Below the pieces are notes generated by a model, which ran no database searches, was not told where the DNA came from, and saw only the letters and a program-made list of their open reading frames with translations. Positions 24,261 through 32,303 of a stretch of 42,739 nt of DNA are shown here, one piece after another. The DNA is from Lachnospiraceae bacterium. Lineage in GTDB: Bacteria > Bacillota > Clostridia > Lachnospirales > Lachnospiraceae. Both the position numbers and the translations under genes were made by a program. How positions within the stretch are numbered: position 1 is the stretch's first letter; every line of letters begins with the position of its first letter. The stretch covers positions 1 to 42,739 of the forward strand of contig JAAWEL010000053.1 in the NCBI GenBank assembly GCA_022794255.1. The letters run 5' to 3'.

Positions 24261-25268
24261 ATGAAGAAAACAGTGCGTTTGTCGGATATCGCAGAGAGAC
24301 TGCAGGTGAGCACGGTGACAGTATCCAATGCACTGGCAGGACAGAAGGGGGTCAGTGAGGAGCTGCGGGCCAGGATCAAACAGGCGGCAGCAGAGATGGG
24401 GTATCAGGTTCGGGGGACTTCCTCTAGTGGCGGAAAGAAGATTCTGAATGTGGGAGTGATTATTGGGGAGAAGTATCTGGGCGCTTATCCCTCCTATTAC
24501 TGGAAGATTTATCAGGAGCTGTCCCTGATTGCAGGGCTTCACAGCTGTGTGATTCTTTTTGAGGTGCTGCGCCATGAGAGGGAGGAGGCTTTAGAGCTGC
24601 CGCTTTTTGCAGTGGAACAGCAGATTCAGGGCCTGATTGTAATCGGTGAGATTGGCAGGGAGTATCTGGAATTTTTAGACAGACAGCCGGATATTCCCAT
24701 GGTAATGGTTGATTTTATGATGCGGGGGCTGAAGTGTCCGTCTGTCATGGCAGACAATTATTATGGAATGTACAAGATGGTGAATTACCTGATCGATGAA
24801 GGACACAGAGAGATCGCTTATGTGGGAACGCTGATGGCAAGCAACAGTATTACAGACCGGTATTTTGGTTATCGAAAGGCACTTTTGGAAAACGGGATAA
24901 AGGAAAATCCGGACTGGGTGATTGATGACCGGACTATGGAGGGGCAGATCGGCAACATCCGCCTTCCGGAGAGGATGCCCACAGCTTTTGCCTGCAACTG
25001 TGATCTGACAGCCAGTGAGCTGGTAAATCTTTTGGAGAGCCGGGGATACCGGATTCCGCAGGATATTTCGATTGTGGGTTTTGACAATTATCTGTATGAG
25101 GGGCTGTGCGATATTTCCATCACCAGCTATGAAGTGGATATCAAGGAGATGGTAAGATGTGCCATTAAGATTGTGGTTTCCCTTGCAGAGCATGGCAAAG
25201 CTCCCGCGGATATGCGTCTGGTGTCAGGGGCAGTTGTGGAAAAGGAGAGCGTTCAGAGATTGAGATAG
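24261..25268 (+). CDS. LacI-family transcriptional regulator
   Basis: This 335-residue protein has AAGAGG 8 bases before its ATG. The N-terminal helix-turn-helix (residues ~6-50: LSDIAERLQVSTVTVSNALAG) is LacI-like. The periplasmic-binding-like ligand domain follows (~70-330) with typical marks such as VGVIIGE, a HREIAYVG motif, FACNCDLTA and DISIVGFDNY. The usual hinge (GYxPNxxARxL) is replaced by GYQVRGTSSSGGKK, so minor-groove hinge contacts may differ and the operator may lack the standard CG centre. The ligand is probably a sugar released from mannan, judging by the ABC importer and mannanase downstream. A strong promoter with repeated AAAGTTAA suggests self-control. Confidence 0.9.
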   Translation: MKKTVRLSDIAERLQVSTVTVSNALAGQKGVSEELRARIKQAAAEMGYQVRGTSSSGGKKILNVGVIIGEKYLGAYPSYYWKIYQELSLIAGLHSCVILFEVLRHEREEALELPLFAVEQQIQGLIVIGEIGREYLEFLDRQPDIPMVMVDFMMRGLKCPSVMADNYYGMYKMVNYLIDEGHREIAYVGTLMASNSITDRYFGYRKALLENGIKENPDWVIDDRTMEGQIGNIRLPERMPTAFACNCDLTASELVNLLESRGYRIPQDISIVGFDNYLYEGLCDISITSYEVDIKEMVRCAIKIVVSLAEHGKAPADMRLVSGAVVEKESVQRLR

Positions 25269-25304
25269 AGAAAATATGGCCGGCAAAGCAGCAGGCAGCA
25301 GAGA

Positions 25305-25336
25305 GAGGTCTTTTGTTGAAAAAGGCTTCTTTTTTA
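25305..25336 (+). terminator. Rho-independent terminator after lacI-type gene
   Basis: GAGGTCTTTT (25305-25314) pairs with AAAAGGCTTC (25320-25329), with two G-T pairs and a 5-base loop, followed by a run of T (25330-25335). It separates the regulator from the importer operon. Confidence 0.75.
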
Positions 25337-25645
25337 TGCATTATTTGCCAGCCAGAGAGGGAAAAAAGAGGAACCAAAGGAAAGCAAAAGGAAATCAGAA
25401 AAAATGGAGGAGAAATGATGAGAAAAAGTATATTAAATTAAAAGATAATTAATTAAGTTAAAAAACTTTGGAATAATTAAGTTAAAATTGAAAATACAAA
25501 GAAGATAATATGCATAATGCATATATAAATAGGGAAAAATAGTATATAATTAACGAAAATACAAAATGACACACTTTTCTATTGAAATTAAATTAAATCA
25601 ATATTATAATTAATTTAAAATTAAATTAGAAGGGTGGATAAATTT
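25337..25645 (+). promoter_or_regulatory. AT-rich control region of the ABC importer / mannanase operon
   Basis: There is no gene here. Two copies of TAATTAAGTTAAAA occur (25450-25463, 25474-25487), sharing AAGTTAA with the regulator's own promoter. A 15-bp palindrome, TATGCATAATGCATA (25509-25523), overlaps a possible -10 CATAAT (25513-25518) that follows TTGAAA (25488-25493) at a long 19-base spacing. A second TATAAT is at 25545-25550, without a clear -35. AAATTAAATTAA recurs at 25585-25596. The operator roles are inferred. Confidence 0.5.
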
Positions 25646-27016
25646 ATGAAAGCAAAGAGACTGGTTGCATTAGGGACTGCACTGACCATAGCTTTTTCCC
25701 TGGCTGGATGCGGAGGCTCTGAGGAGGGAAGTGATGCAGCAGCGGTAAATCTTCCCAGTATTGATTCCATTAAGCTGGGAACAGATTATCAGAATATCAC
25801 AGCTTCGATTAAGATTTTGACCAACCGGACGGATGTTGTAGATACGATCTATAAAGGATATGCAGAGCAGTTTATGGAGCTGTATCCTAATATTACGGTG
25901 GAATATGAAGCGGTCACAGACTATGAGCAGGCTTTGAATCTGCGTCTGCCCACAGGAGACTGGGGAGATATCTGCTATATCCCTACATCTGTGGCTAAAA
26001 GTGAGATGTCTGAGTACTTTTCACCCCTGGGGGATTTTGCTTCTCTCAATGAGATTTACAATTTTCTGGCGGATAAAAATTACGGCGGGATCCAATACGG
26101 AATCCCCAATGGAGGGACAGCAGGGGGCGTAATTTACAACAGACGTATCTGGAAGGAGGCAGGGATTGATGGCTTGCCTGCAACACCAGATGAATTTCTG
26201 GATTGTTTGCAAAAGATTAAGGACAACACAGATGCCATCCCGCTGTATACCAATTTTGCAGCAGGATGGCCAATGGGCGCCTGGGATCAGTACATAGGAG
26301 TTACCGCTACCGGTGATCCGGATTTTATGCTGAATAACCTGGCTCATACTAAGGATCCCTTTGCAAAAAGAGAAGATATGTCCGGACCTTACGCTGTGTA
26401 TTACGTGCTTTATGAGGCTGTGAGCAGGAAGTTAGTGGAGGATGATCCGGCCAGCAGTGACTGGGAGGCATCCAAGGGTCTGATCAACAAAGGAGAGATT
26501 GCCACTATGGTGTTAGGCTCCTGGGCGGTAGAGCAGTGCAGAGAAGCCGGGGCAACGCCAGAAGACGTGGGATACATGCCTTTCCCCATTACGGTGAACG
26601 GCAAGCGATATGCTTCTGGTGACGGAAACTATTCTTATGCCATCAACAATAAGGCCACAGAAGATAATCAGATTGCTGCTATGGTGTATTTAAAATGGCT
26701 GTTGGAGGAATCTAGTATATTTGTGGATGAAGGAACTATCCCGGCATTAAAGTCAGAGCCTCTTCCAGACTCTCTGTCTGAGTTTGACGGTGTGGAAATT
26801 ATCAGCAACAATCCGGCGGTTGAGGGGGAGGAGACATTGTTTGATGATGTAAACAACGAAAGTGAGGTTGGCATCAACAATAACGATTATCCGGACTGTG
26901 AGATTTTAGAGAGCGCACTTTACGGGACAAAAGATCTGGATACTCTGATGGCAGAGTGGAATGCCAAATGGACAGCAGCACAGGAAAGTCTGGGAGTGGA
27001 TATATTGAAATACTGA
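25646..27016 (+). CDS. Sugar ABC transporter substrate-binding lipoprotein (family 1)
   Basis: The protein is 456 residues from the ATG at 25646 (AGAAGGG upstream); a GTG at 25634 is the less likely alternative. The lipoprotein signal ends in the lipobox LAGC, so the mature protein starts at the cysteine and is tethered to the outer face of the membrane. The body is a family 1 extracellular solute-binding protein: a first lobe with NITVEYEAVTDYEQALNLRL and GDWGDICYIP, then conserved GGTAGGVIYNRRIW and GEIATMVLGSWA. Such proteins capture oligosaccharides. The two permeases follow 24 bases downstream. With a GH26 mannanase next, manno-oligosaccharides are the likely ligand (inference). Confidence 0.9.
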   Translation: MKAKRLVALGTALTIAFSLAGCGGSEEGSDAAAVNLPSIDSIKLGTDYQNITASIKILTNRTDVVDTIYKGYAEQFMELYPNITVEYEAVTDYEQALNLRLPTGDWGDICYIPTSVAKSEMSEYFSPLGDFASLNEIYNFLADKNYGGIQYGIPNGGTAGGVIYNRRIWKEAGIDGLPATPDEFLDCLQKIKDNTDAIPLYTNFAAGWPMGAWDQYIGVTATGDPDFMLNNLAHTKDPFAKREDMSGPYAVYYVLYEAVSRKLVEDDPASSDWEASKGLINKGEIATMVLGSWAVEQCREAGATPEDVGYMPFPITVNGKRYASGDGNYSYAINNKATEDNQIAAMVYLKWLLEESSIFVDEGTIPALKSEPLPDSLSEFDGVEIISNNPAVEGEETLFDDVNNESEVGINNNDYPDCEILESALYGTKDLDTLMAEWNAKWTAAQESLGVDILKY

Positions 27017-27040
27017 TGAGCCGGGAAAGGAGAATCCGAT

Positions 27041-28048
27041 ATGGATAAAGGTGGAAGTGTTTTTACAGGAAAAAAGACATTTGCCGAGAAGATGAAAAGC
27101 AGGAAGGCACAACAGTTTTTCGTGATCGTGACATTTTTGTTTGCTCCCCTTTTGCTGCTGATCGTGTTTACTTATCTGCCGTTTATGAGAATGGTGCAGT
27201 TTAGCTTTTATAATATGAAGTATATCGGACCAAAGAAGTTTGTGGGGCTGGCCAACTATGTGGATGTGTTTCACCGGACAGAGATTTTCCGGGCATTGCT
27301 TGTGAGTGTGTACTATATGGGTGGCGCGGTGGTTCAGCTGGTTCTGGCACTGTTTTTTGCTACCTTGATGGTATTTAAGGTAAAGGGAGAATCGGTATTT
27401 AAGGCCGCCTTGTTCTTCCCTTATCTGATCTGTGGTATCGCGGTGGGATTTATTTTCAAATTCTTTTATGCCCGGGGATTTGTGTTTGACTCTCTGCTGC
27501 AGATACTTGGGATGAAGCTGGATCATATTCCTTACTGGCTGCAGGATCAGAGCATCAACAATGTTGCCCTGGCGGCAACATCTGTGTGGCGGTATACGGG
27601 GCAGAACATGATTATGTTTTTAGGTGCCATGATGTCGGTAGATACGGACCTTTATGAGGCTGCAGCTCTGGACGGAGCCAACAACTGGCACCGGTTCCGC
27701 TATATTATCCTGCCCAGCATCAAATCCATTATTGTGTTGAACCTGATTCTTTCCATCAGCGGCTCTCTGAGCGCATTTGAGCCCCCATACGTTATCACCA
27801 ACGGAACCATGGGAACCGGCACGTATTTTGTGATCATGAATCGTCTGGCCCATGAGAATCAGAAGGTAGGCCTGGCCTGTGCCATGGCAATCGTGCTGTT
27901 AGTGATTATTATTTTCTGTACAGTGGCCCAGAAGCTGTTCTTTGCCTATGTGTTTGACAACGGGACAGACGATGAGTCAAAGGCAGCAGTGAGAAAGAGG
28001 AAAAAGGCAGAGCGCAGAAGAAATGCACAGAAAGGAGCGGCTGTATGA
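27041..28048 (+). CDS. Sugar ABC transporter permease (MalF type)
   Basis: This 335-residue membrane protein has AAAGGAGAA upstream. It has six hydrophobic segments after a short cytoplasmic N-terminus; the first, rich in Phe and Leu, begins near residue 27. The EAA loop that contacts the ATPase is clear (EAAALDGANNWHRFRYI then LPS, about residue 205-230). The C-terminus is a basic cytoplasmic tail (RKRKKAERRRNAQK). It forms a heterodimeric channel with the next gene product, which overlaps it by 4 bases (ATGA). Confidence 0.92.
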   Translation: MDKGGSVFTGKKTFAEKMKSRKAQQFFVIVTFLFAPLLLLIVFTYLPFMRMVQFSFYNMKYIGPKKFVGLANYVDVFHRTEIFRALLVSVYYMGGAVVQLVLALFFATLMVFKVKGESVFKAALFFPYLICGIAVGFIFKFFYARGFVFDSLLQILGMKLDHIPYWLQDQSINNVALAATSVWRYTGQNMIMFLGAMMSVDTDLYEAAALDGANNWHRFRYIILPSIKSIIVLNLILSISGSLSAFEPPYVITNGTMGTGTYFVIMNRLAHENQKVGLACAMAIVLLVIIIFCTVAQKLFFAYVFDNGTDDESKAAVRKRKKAERRRNAQKGAAV

Positions 28049-28890
28049 TGAAGAAAAAGAAAGGGATTTCCCTGGTGTTTGAGATATTAAAATATGTGTC
28101 TCTGGTGTTTGGGGCGATGTGTGCATTGATTCCTGTCTGCGTGTGTGTATTGACCGCTTTTAAGACGAATGAGGAATATGCCGCCACATCGGTTTTGGAT
28201 ATGCCCCAGTCGTTTCTAAACTTTGATAATTTTGTGACTGCATTTGAGAAGGCCAATATGCTGCGAGGATTTTTAAATACGGGGTTGGTGCTGATTGTGG
28301 TTTTGACGGCTTCCATTTTTATGGGATCCATGTTGGCATATGTGCTGAACCGGTTTAAGTTTCCGGGACGGGCGTTGGTGCAGAATCTGTTTATGTTTGC
28401 AGCGCTGCTGCCGGGTATCGCAATGCAGGTGACAATTTATCAGATTATGTATTCTCTGGGACTGGTAAATCATCTGTACGGATACATGATCGTGTTGATG
28501 GGGACGGACATTATTTCCATTTACATATTTCTGCAGTTTTTTGAGAACCTTCCGGTGTCTCTGGATGAGTCGGCGATTATGGACGGATGTACGTATTTCG
28601 GTGTGTTTTTCAAGATTTTGTTTCCCCTTTTAAAGCCAGCGATTATGACCTCTCTGCTGCTGAAAGGTGTGAGTGTTTATAATGAGTATTATGCATCCAA
28701 TCTGTATCTGCAGGCTCCGAAGCTTAAGACGATTTCTACGGCGCTTTATACATTTACAGGACCGTATGGGAATCAATATAATTATATCTGTGCTGGTGTG
28801 CTGATTACGATTGCGCCGATTCTGATCCTGTTTTTGGTGTTTCAGAAGAGGGTGTATGGAGGAATGGCAGCGGGGGCTGTCAAAGGGTGA
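28045..28890 (+). CDS. Sugar ABC transporter permease (MalG type)
   Basis: This 281-residue membrane protein starts within the stop of its partner (ATGA overlap), implying coupled translation and equal dosage. It has six hydrophobic segments. The EAA-like loop is DESAIMDGCTYFGVFFKI followed by FPLLKPA (about 172-197), matching the MalG side of carbohydrate importers. No ATPase gene is present in this operon. As in many Bacillota, energy is probably supplied by a shared MsmK-type ATPase encoded elsewhere (established for related systems, inferred here). Confidence 0.92.
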   Translation: MMKKKKGISLVFEILKYVSLVFGAMCALIPVCVCVLTAFKTNEEYAATSVLDMPQSFLNFDNFVTAFEKANMLRGFLNTGLVLIVVLTASIFMGSMLAYVLNRFKFPGRALVQNLFMFAALLPGIAMQVTIYQIMYSLGLVNHLYGYMIVLMGTDIISIYIFLQFFENLPVSLDESAIMDGCTYFGVFFKILFPLLKPAIMTSLLLKGVSVYNEYYASNLYLQAPKLKTISTALYTFTGPYGNQYNYICAGVLITIAPILILFLVFQKRVYGGMAAGAVKG

Positions 28891-29218
28891 GATTGGGGTT
28901 CTTTTTGGGAGGGAATGGCGAAGGGTACGCATCTGTGTGGATATGGTTTCCTGCCGGACGCGCTTTCGCTCCGTTCTGCACGCAGCGGTACTAAGGCTGC
29001 AAAATACGCAGCCTAAGTGCCGGCGTGCAGAGAGGGTCCGGCTGGAAACCATATTCACGCAGATGCTGGGGACTGGCGGGAGCTGGAAGGAGGAATGGTG
29101 GGGTTGAGAGAAGTGGGGGGTTGGAGGAACTAGGGGATTTTGGAGATGAGGGCTGGTGGGAATGTGGAAGGCCACATTTTGAGATAGATGAAAATTGAGG
29201 AAGTTTGGAGGTGCAGAG
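28891..29218 (+). other. Intergenic stretch between permease and mannanase genes
   Basis: This 328-base stretch has no credible gene. It holds a large palindromic element (28929-29066). A purine-rich tract follows, with seven runs of three or more G (29068-29160), then a small hairpin AATGTGG-AAGG-CCACATT (29161-29178) that may weaken read-through. No clear promoter for the mannanase is seen, so it may depend on read-through from the importer genes. Confidence 0.55.
28929..29066. repeat. Large two-level palindromic element (MITE-like)
   Basis: The outer arms 28930-28959 and 29036-29065 match as inverted repeats at 27 of 30 positions, and one more pair extends them. Nested inside, CTGCACGC...AGGCTGC pairs with GCAGCCT...GCGTGCAG around a short A-rich loop, giving a near-complete cruciform of about 138 bp. 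Both ends read CATCTG/CAGATG. There is no coding capacity. This is the form of a non-autonomous mobile or dispersed palindromic repeat. Confidence 0.75.
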
Positions 29219-32200
29219 GTGAAGAGGGGATCAGGAAAGACCGGGAGAATGGCGGTTTTTGGGATTGCTTTGGTTTTGGCAGGTTCTCCCGTCTGCTCTG
29301 TGGTTGCCTTTGGGGAGCAGGAGGCAGGGGAAGTGACCAGGGTATGGGATTTTGAAGACGGGGATCAGGGATGGGTGTATGATGATAGTTGGTCGGGAGA
29401 CAGCTTTGAGGGCGGCGGAAACTGCGAGTACGACAGAGAGAAGGGGATGCTGCGGCTGAATCTGGATTATTCTCTCAACACAGATAACAGCTACAGTCAG
29501 ACCGGAATTTGCCTGACAGAGGCGGAGGGGATCGACTATTCTCCTTATAAGGTTCTGAATTTTGATCTTTATTATGATCCGGCGGCTTTTACTACAGGTC
29601 AGCTGTCGGTGAAGGCATTTTCCAACAATATTTTCGGAGATCAGATCTGCAGGGTTATGGAGACACCTGGGGAGGATGTGGATGGGCTGAAACTGGTGAA
29701 TTTATCCCTGATTTGTGATGAAAAGTATACGCAGAGGGAGAAGCCGGGAAAATTGATGCTTTTGATTATCGGCGAATATACGGATTACCATGGGTATGTG
29801 TGGCTGGATAATATTACGTTGAGCAATGTAAAAAAGGAAAAATTTCTGAAGGAGACCACGATCCCGGTAAAGACGGAGACTGTGATTTCCGGCAGTGAGA
29901 AAGCGCTGACAATCAATGGGCAATCCTTTGATTATGGGAAAGAAGTGAAGCTGGCGGATCCGAAGGCAGACTCCTCTGTGGTGGCGCTTTACCAATATTT
30001 AAGGGCAGTGGGGGAATCGGATGCCATCTTGTACGGCCATATGGAGGATACGGTGTTAAAGGCAGGAGCAGCAGAGCTGTCAGATTCGGATACAGAGGAT
30101 GTGACCGGCTCTTTGGCGGCGGTTGTGGGAATGGACTGCGGCGGTCTGTTTGGCGGTTTTGCCGGCAAATACAATGAGCGGCATCCGGGGGCGGAGATTC
30201 CGGATACCAATGAGGGCAATATCAAGGCAGCGGCCTTATTTTCCAATGAGGCCATTGACCGGGGAGCTGTCATTACCCTGTCCAGCCATATGCCTAATTT
30301 TTCGGGAACAATAAAGCTTGAGGGGAATTTTTCCCACAGTTATGACGGGTTTGACTTTACACCTGCAGATTCGTATGTGCTGACTGGGAATTGTGCCAAC
30401 CAGATTTTGCCGGGAGGGGCTTACAATGAGGCTTACCGGGCTCACCTGGATGTGATTGCAGATTATGCGAAGCAGGTAAAAGGGCCGGTGCTGTTTCGTC
30501 CCCTCCATGAGAATACGGGAAGCTGGTTTTGGTGGGGGAAGGCTTTTTGCGATGCCCAGACCTACAAGAGCAACTATAAATATACAGTGGAGTATTTGCG
30601 GGATGAGAAAAATGTTCACAATCTGCTGTACTTATACGGACCAGGTTCAGAGGCTGCCAGCTTAGAGGAGTATGAGGAGCGGTATCCGGGAGATGAGTAT
30701 GTGGATCTGGTGGGATTTGACACCTATGACAACAATCCGGCACCGGATTCGGAGGGATATACCTTTCAGAAGAGCTTTGAAAATACGCTAAAGCTTACGG
30801 ACACCTTTGCCAAGGAGCATGGAAAGCTGATGGCGGTGACAGAGACAGGTATGTCCTCAGTAAAGACCGGAGGAATCCCGGAGACGGGAAACCGCAGGCC
30901 GGAGTGGTATACAGAAGTGCTGGATATTATGACTAAGCCAGAGTATGATTGCTGCTATTTTATGCTGTGGTCCAATTATTCCAGAAGCGGCGGGTATTAT
31001 TCCCCCTTTGTGGTGGAAAAAAGAGAGGGAGGAAAGCTGTTTGGCCATGAGCTTTTAGACTCCTTTGTGGCAATGTACAATGATGAAAACAGTGTGTTTG
31101 CAGAGGACCAGGCAGTGGTTATGAAAGATATCCTTTCTGGCAGAGTGGCAAAAGCCATCCATCTGCCCTATGGCCAGGTGACGGGATATATAACAGAGCC
31201 GGTGGCCGGGGTGCGGATATTGGAGGAGAGCAATCTGACAGCGCGGCTTAATAAAGAGGCAGGGGATGTGGAGTTCCGGTTGGAGGGCAACGGGGAGATC
31301 ATTGCTATCAAAGCTGAAATGAATGGGAAGAGCGCAGAAGCCCTGCTGGATTTGGCTGTCTTGTCAAAGCTAGGTGAGGTGGCAGACGGGAAAATTGGAC
31401 TGTATGCAGATGGAGAGAAGCTGCAGGAGATCCGGGTGATCTACAACATTGCGCCTCGGTCGGATGATCCTCTTTTGATTGATGATTTTGAATCCTATGC
31501 CGGGCTTGCGAATCTTTTGCTGGACAGCTGGAGCAGCAACAAGGACAGTGGCTGCGAGTTAAGCATCAGCTTATCGGACGAATTTAAAAATGATGGGGAG
31601 TATGCCCTGAAATTTGATTATATGGAGACCCGCAATGGCTGGGCAGGCTGCGAGTTTCCCAAGGAGGCGGACTGGTCTGACTGTGATGCCCTGCAGTTTT
31701 GGGTGAAACCAGATGGAAACAACCAAAAGACAGTGGTGCAGATCTCCACATCTGCCGGAGGCTCCTATGAGGCCTATCTTCAGGAGTATCCGGAATATGC
31801 AACCACCACAGCCCCCATGCTGGTGACAATGCCCTTTGGAGAGTTTCAGGATAAAAACGGGAAGGGCAGGCTGACCTCAGAGGCAGCTGGGGATGTGTCA
31901 GGATTTGGACTTTGGGTTAATGCCATTGGCGATTCACCGGCCATTGACGCAAATGGGGAGGTTCGGGGCGTGCTGTACTATGATGACATAAGGGCAGTGG
32001 CTTCCAAAAGGACGGAACCGGAATTTGTGGTTACAGAACAGGTGAAGGATGAGGCCTTGGAGGCAGATTTGATTCAGGAAGCAGACAGCCAGAGGGAAGA
32101 TGGAGAAGAAAAGGTCTCCGGGATGGAAGCAGAGGAAAGGGGTATTTCCTGGACAAAGTTTCTGCTGCCCTTGATCTCAGGACTTATGGCTTTGGCTGCA

Positions 32201-32251
32201 GCGGGATGTATGATTGCTCTGGCAGTGGGAAAGTCCTGTCATGACAGCTGA
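29219..32251 (+). CDS. GH26 endo-beta-mannanase, multimodular, membrane-anchored
   Basis: The protein is 1010 residues from the GTG at 29219 with GGAGG 7 bases upstream; an in-frame TTG at 29195 is less likely. A signal peptide (~1-37) is followed by a beta-rich module (~42-200: VWDFEDGDQGW) resembling carbohydrate-binding modules. A GH26 catalytic domain (~240-610) has the acid/base Glu431 in RPLHENTGSWFWWG and the nucleophile Glu542 in AVTETG. A second binding-type module (~750-930, opening with DDFESYAG) follows an Ig-like linker. Near the end, after an acidic linker, a hydrophobic segment (LLPLISGLMALAAAGCMIALAV) anchors it to the membrane. It would cut mannan or galactomannan at the cell surface and feed the importer. 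GH26 assignment is firm; the exact binding-module families are not. Confidence 0.9.
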   Translation: MKRGSGKTGRMAVFGIALVLAGSPVCSVVAFGEQEAGEVTRVWDFEDGDQGWVYDDSWSGDSFEGGGNCEYDREKGMLRLNLDYSLNTDNSYSQTGICLTEAEGIDYSPYKVLNFDLYYDPAAFTTGQLSVKAFSNNIFGDQICRVMETPGEDVDGLKLVNLSLICDEKYTQREKPGKLMLLIIGEYTDYHGYVWLDNITLSNVKKEKFLKETTIPVKTETVISGSEKALTINGQSFDYGKEVKLADPKADSSVVALYQYLRAVGESDAILYGHMEDTVLKAGAAELSDSDTEDVTGSLAAVVGMDCGGLFGGFAGKYNERHPGAEIPDTNEGNIKAAALFSNEAIDRGAVITLSSHMPNFSGTIKLEGNFSHSYDGFDFTPADSYVLTGNCANQILPGGAYNEAYRAHLDVIADYAKQVKGPVLFRPLHENTGSWFWWGKAFCDAQTYKSNYKYTVEYLRDEKNVHNLLYLYGPGSEAASLEEYEERYPGDEYVDLVGFDTYDNNPAPDSEGYTFQKSFENTLKLTDTFAKEHGKLMAVTETGMSSVKTGGIPETGNRRPEWYTEVLDIMTKPEYDCCYFMLWSNYSRSGGYYSPFVVEKREGGKLFGHELLDSFVAMYNDENSVFAEDQAVVMKDILSGRVAKAIHLPYGQVTGYITEPVAGVRILEESNLTARLNKEAGDVEFRLEGNGEIIAIKAEMNGKSAEALLDLAVLSKLGEVADGKIGLYADGEKLQEIRVIYNIAPRSDDPLLIDDFESYAGLANLLLDSWSSNKDSGCELSISLSDEFKNDGEYALKFDYMETRNGWAGCEFPKEADWSDCDALQFWVKPDGNNQKTVVQISTSAGGSYEAYLQEYPEYATTTAPMLVTMPFGEFQDKNGKGRLTSEAAGDVSGFGLWVNAIGDSPAIDANGEVRGVLYYDDIRAVASKRTEPEFVVTEQVKDEALEADLIQEADSQREDGEEKVSGMEAEERGISWTKFLLPLISGLMALAAAGCMIALAVGKSCHDS

Positions 32252-32303
32252 CTTTAAGCAACAACGCGGCATTTACTGCATAAAAGGTTAGGAGGATAGG
32301 AAG

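Noticed and set aside
28929..29066. A simple terminator of the importer operon
   Set aside because: The arms are about 30 bp, nested, and not followed by a T-run; the form is that of a palindromic element.
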